Below the pieces are notes generated by a model. The model was not told the origin of the DNA, searched no databases, and was given only the letters and a program-made list of their open reading frames with translations. The position numbers were made by a program, and so were the translations under genes. From a virus, in IMG/VR virus record IMGVR_UViG_3300031215_000034, positions 1-36,840 of that record: a stretch of 36,840 bases of DNA. One strand, given 5' to 3'. Positions 36,706 to 36,840 of this stretch are shown one piece after another (positions within the stretch are counted from its first letter, which is position 1; every line of letters begins with the position of its first letter).

Positions 36706-36840
36706 ATGAACAAAACATATAAAATAATAGAGGGGGCAACAACAGAATATTTTAAAGAAGATTTTTCAAATAATCAAACCGCAAAGTTTCTTGCAAAGAG
36801 TGAATGAAGAAAAGTTTTCTTACATGAAGTTGATGAAGAT
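36706..36840 (+). CDS. Start of the first gene (partial, continues at base 1)
   Basis: ATG 36706 followed by 45 codons, of which bases 36721-36840 repeat bases 1-120. This gives the true N terminus MNKTYKIIEGATTEYFKEDF of the gene annotated at 1-603. One codon differs between copies (GTT here, ATT at 109-111). TTTACCACA lies 10 nt upstream as leader. Confidence 0.8.
36721..36840 (+). repeat. Direct terminal repeat of bases 1-120
   Basis: 119 of 120 bases are identical to 1-120; the only difference is A109 versus G36829. It shows that the sequence closes into a circle of 36,720 bp, either as an assembly overlap of a circular or permuted genome or as real terminal redundancy. Confidence 0.9.

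Noticed and set aside
1-36840. Reading TGA as tryptophan (code 4)
   Set aside because: It would put Trp at Walker A and other invariant glycines, and true Trp positions already use TGG.
1-36840. Integrated prophage
   Set aside because: No integrase, excisionase or attachment repeats seen, and the sequence closes on itself with no bacterial genes at the ends.

Overview
The window reads as one complete tailed-phage genome of the siphovirus type, closed on itself. Its last 120 bases repeat the first 120 with one mismatch, so the unit is 36,720 bp. It comes from a host that uses genetic code 25 (UGA = glycine). In-frame TGA codons occur in nearly every gene and fall where conserved families need glycine: all three glycines of the Walker A loop of the helicase loader, the YGRRYG core of the ERF recombinase, and the terminase nuclease strand. 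TGG is used for tryptophan, and genes end at TAA or TAG. Code 25 is known from Candidatus Absconditabacteria (SR1) and Gracilibacteria (BD1-5), so the host is inferred to be one of these. All supported genes lie on the + strand, the DNA is AT-rich, and Shine-Dalgarno sequences are mostly absent. I saw no integrase, tRNA or CRISPR array.

Layout. About 36,413-36,705 is the main intergenic region, with short repeats, a terminator and a strong promoter. From there the early region runs on: a membrane protein, an ERF annealing protein, a small protein with an SSB-like tail, a stand-alone ExoX C-terminal-domain protein, a DnaQ/ExoX exonuclease and a NinB-like protein (1-5,296). A structured intergenic element with 23-bp inverted arms (5,321-5,441) precedes the replication genes: a Lin1244/DUF4373-type initiator-like protein and a DnaC-type ATPase. 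DUF1064, NinG-like, SSB and a cytosine methyltransferase follow (to 10,609). The block 10,613-14,482 is a run of small unrecognised genes, several with membrane segments.

The late region starts with small and large terminase (14,489-16,730) and a two-HTH regulator. It continues with portal, MuF-metallopeptidase fusion, XkdF-like prohead protease, scaffold, major capsid protein, acidic SAP-like protein, head-tail connectors, tail tube, two overlapping chaperone-like genes, a 1,039-aa tape measure, distal tail protein, tail hub, receptor-binding fibre and fibre-assembly protein. Lysis genes close the map: holin-like protein, membrane protein, permuted NlpC/P60-like hydrolase, and papain-like peptidase with an SLH-like tail.

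Regulation gives the most unusual signals. Seven copies of AAGACATTGAAA(C), each 16 nt upstream of a TANNNT-like hexamer, stand before structural gene groups and look like a phage late-promoter family. At the ends of the capsid and tail-tube genes this promoter is nested in a terminator hairpin, so that the predicted start falls at the 3' arm. A second promoter type (CTTGCATTATA...GTATACAAT) occurs twice. The fibre tip and its neighbour (about 32,440-34,130) use different codons from the rest and look recently acquired. Glycine is rarely written as TGA in the tail tube and less often than average in the capsid protein.
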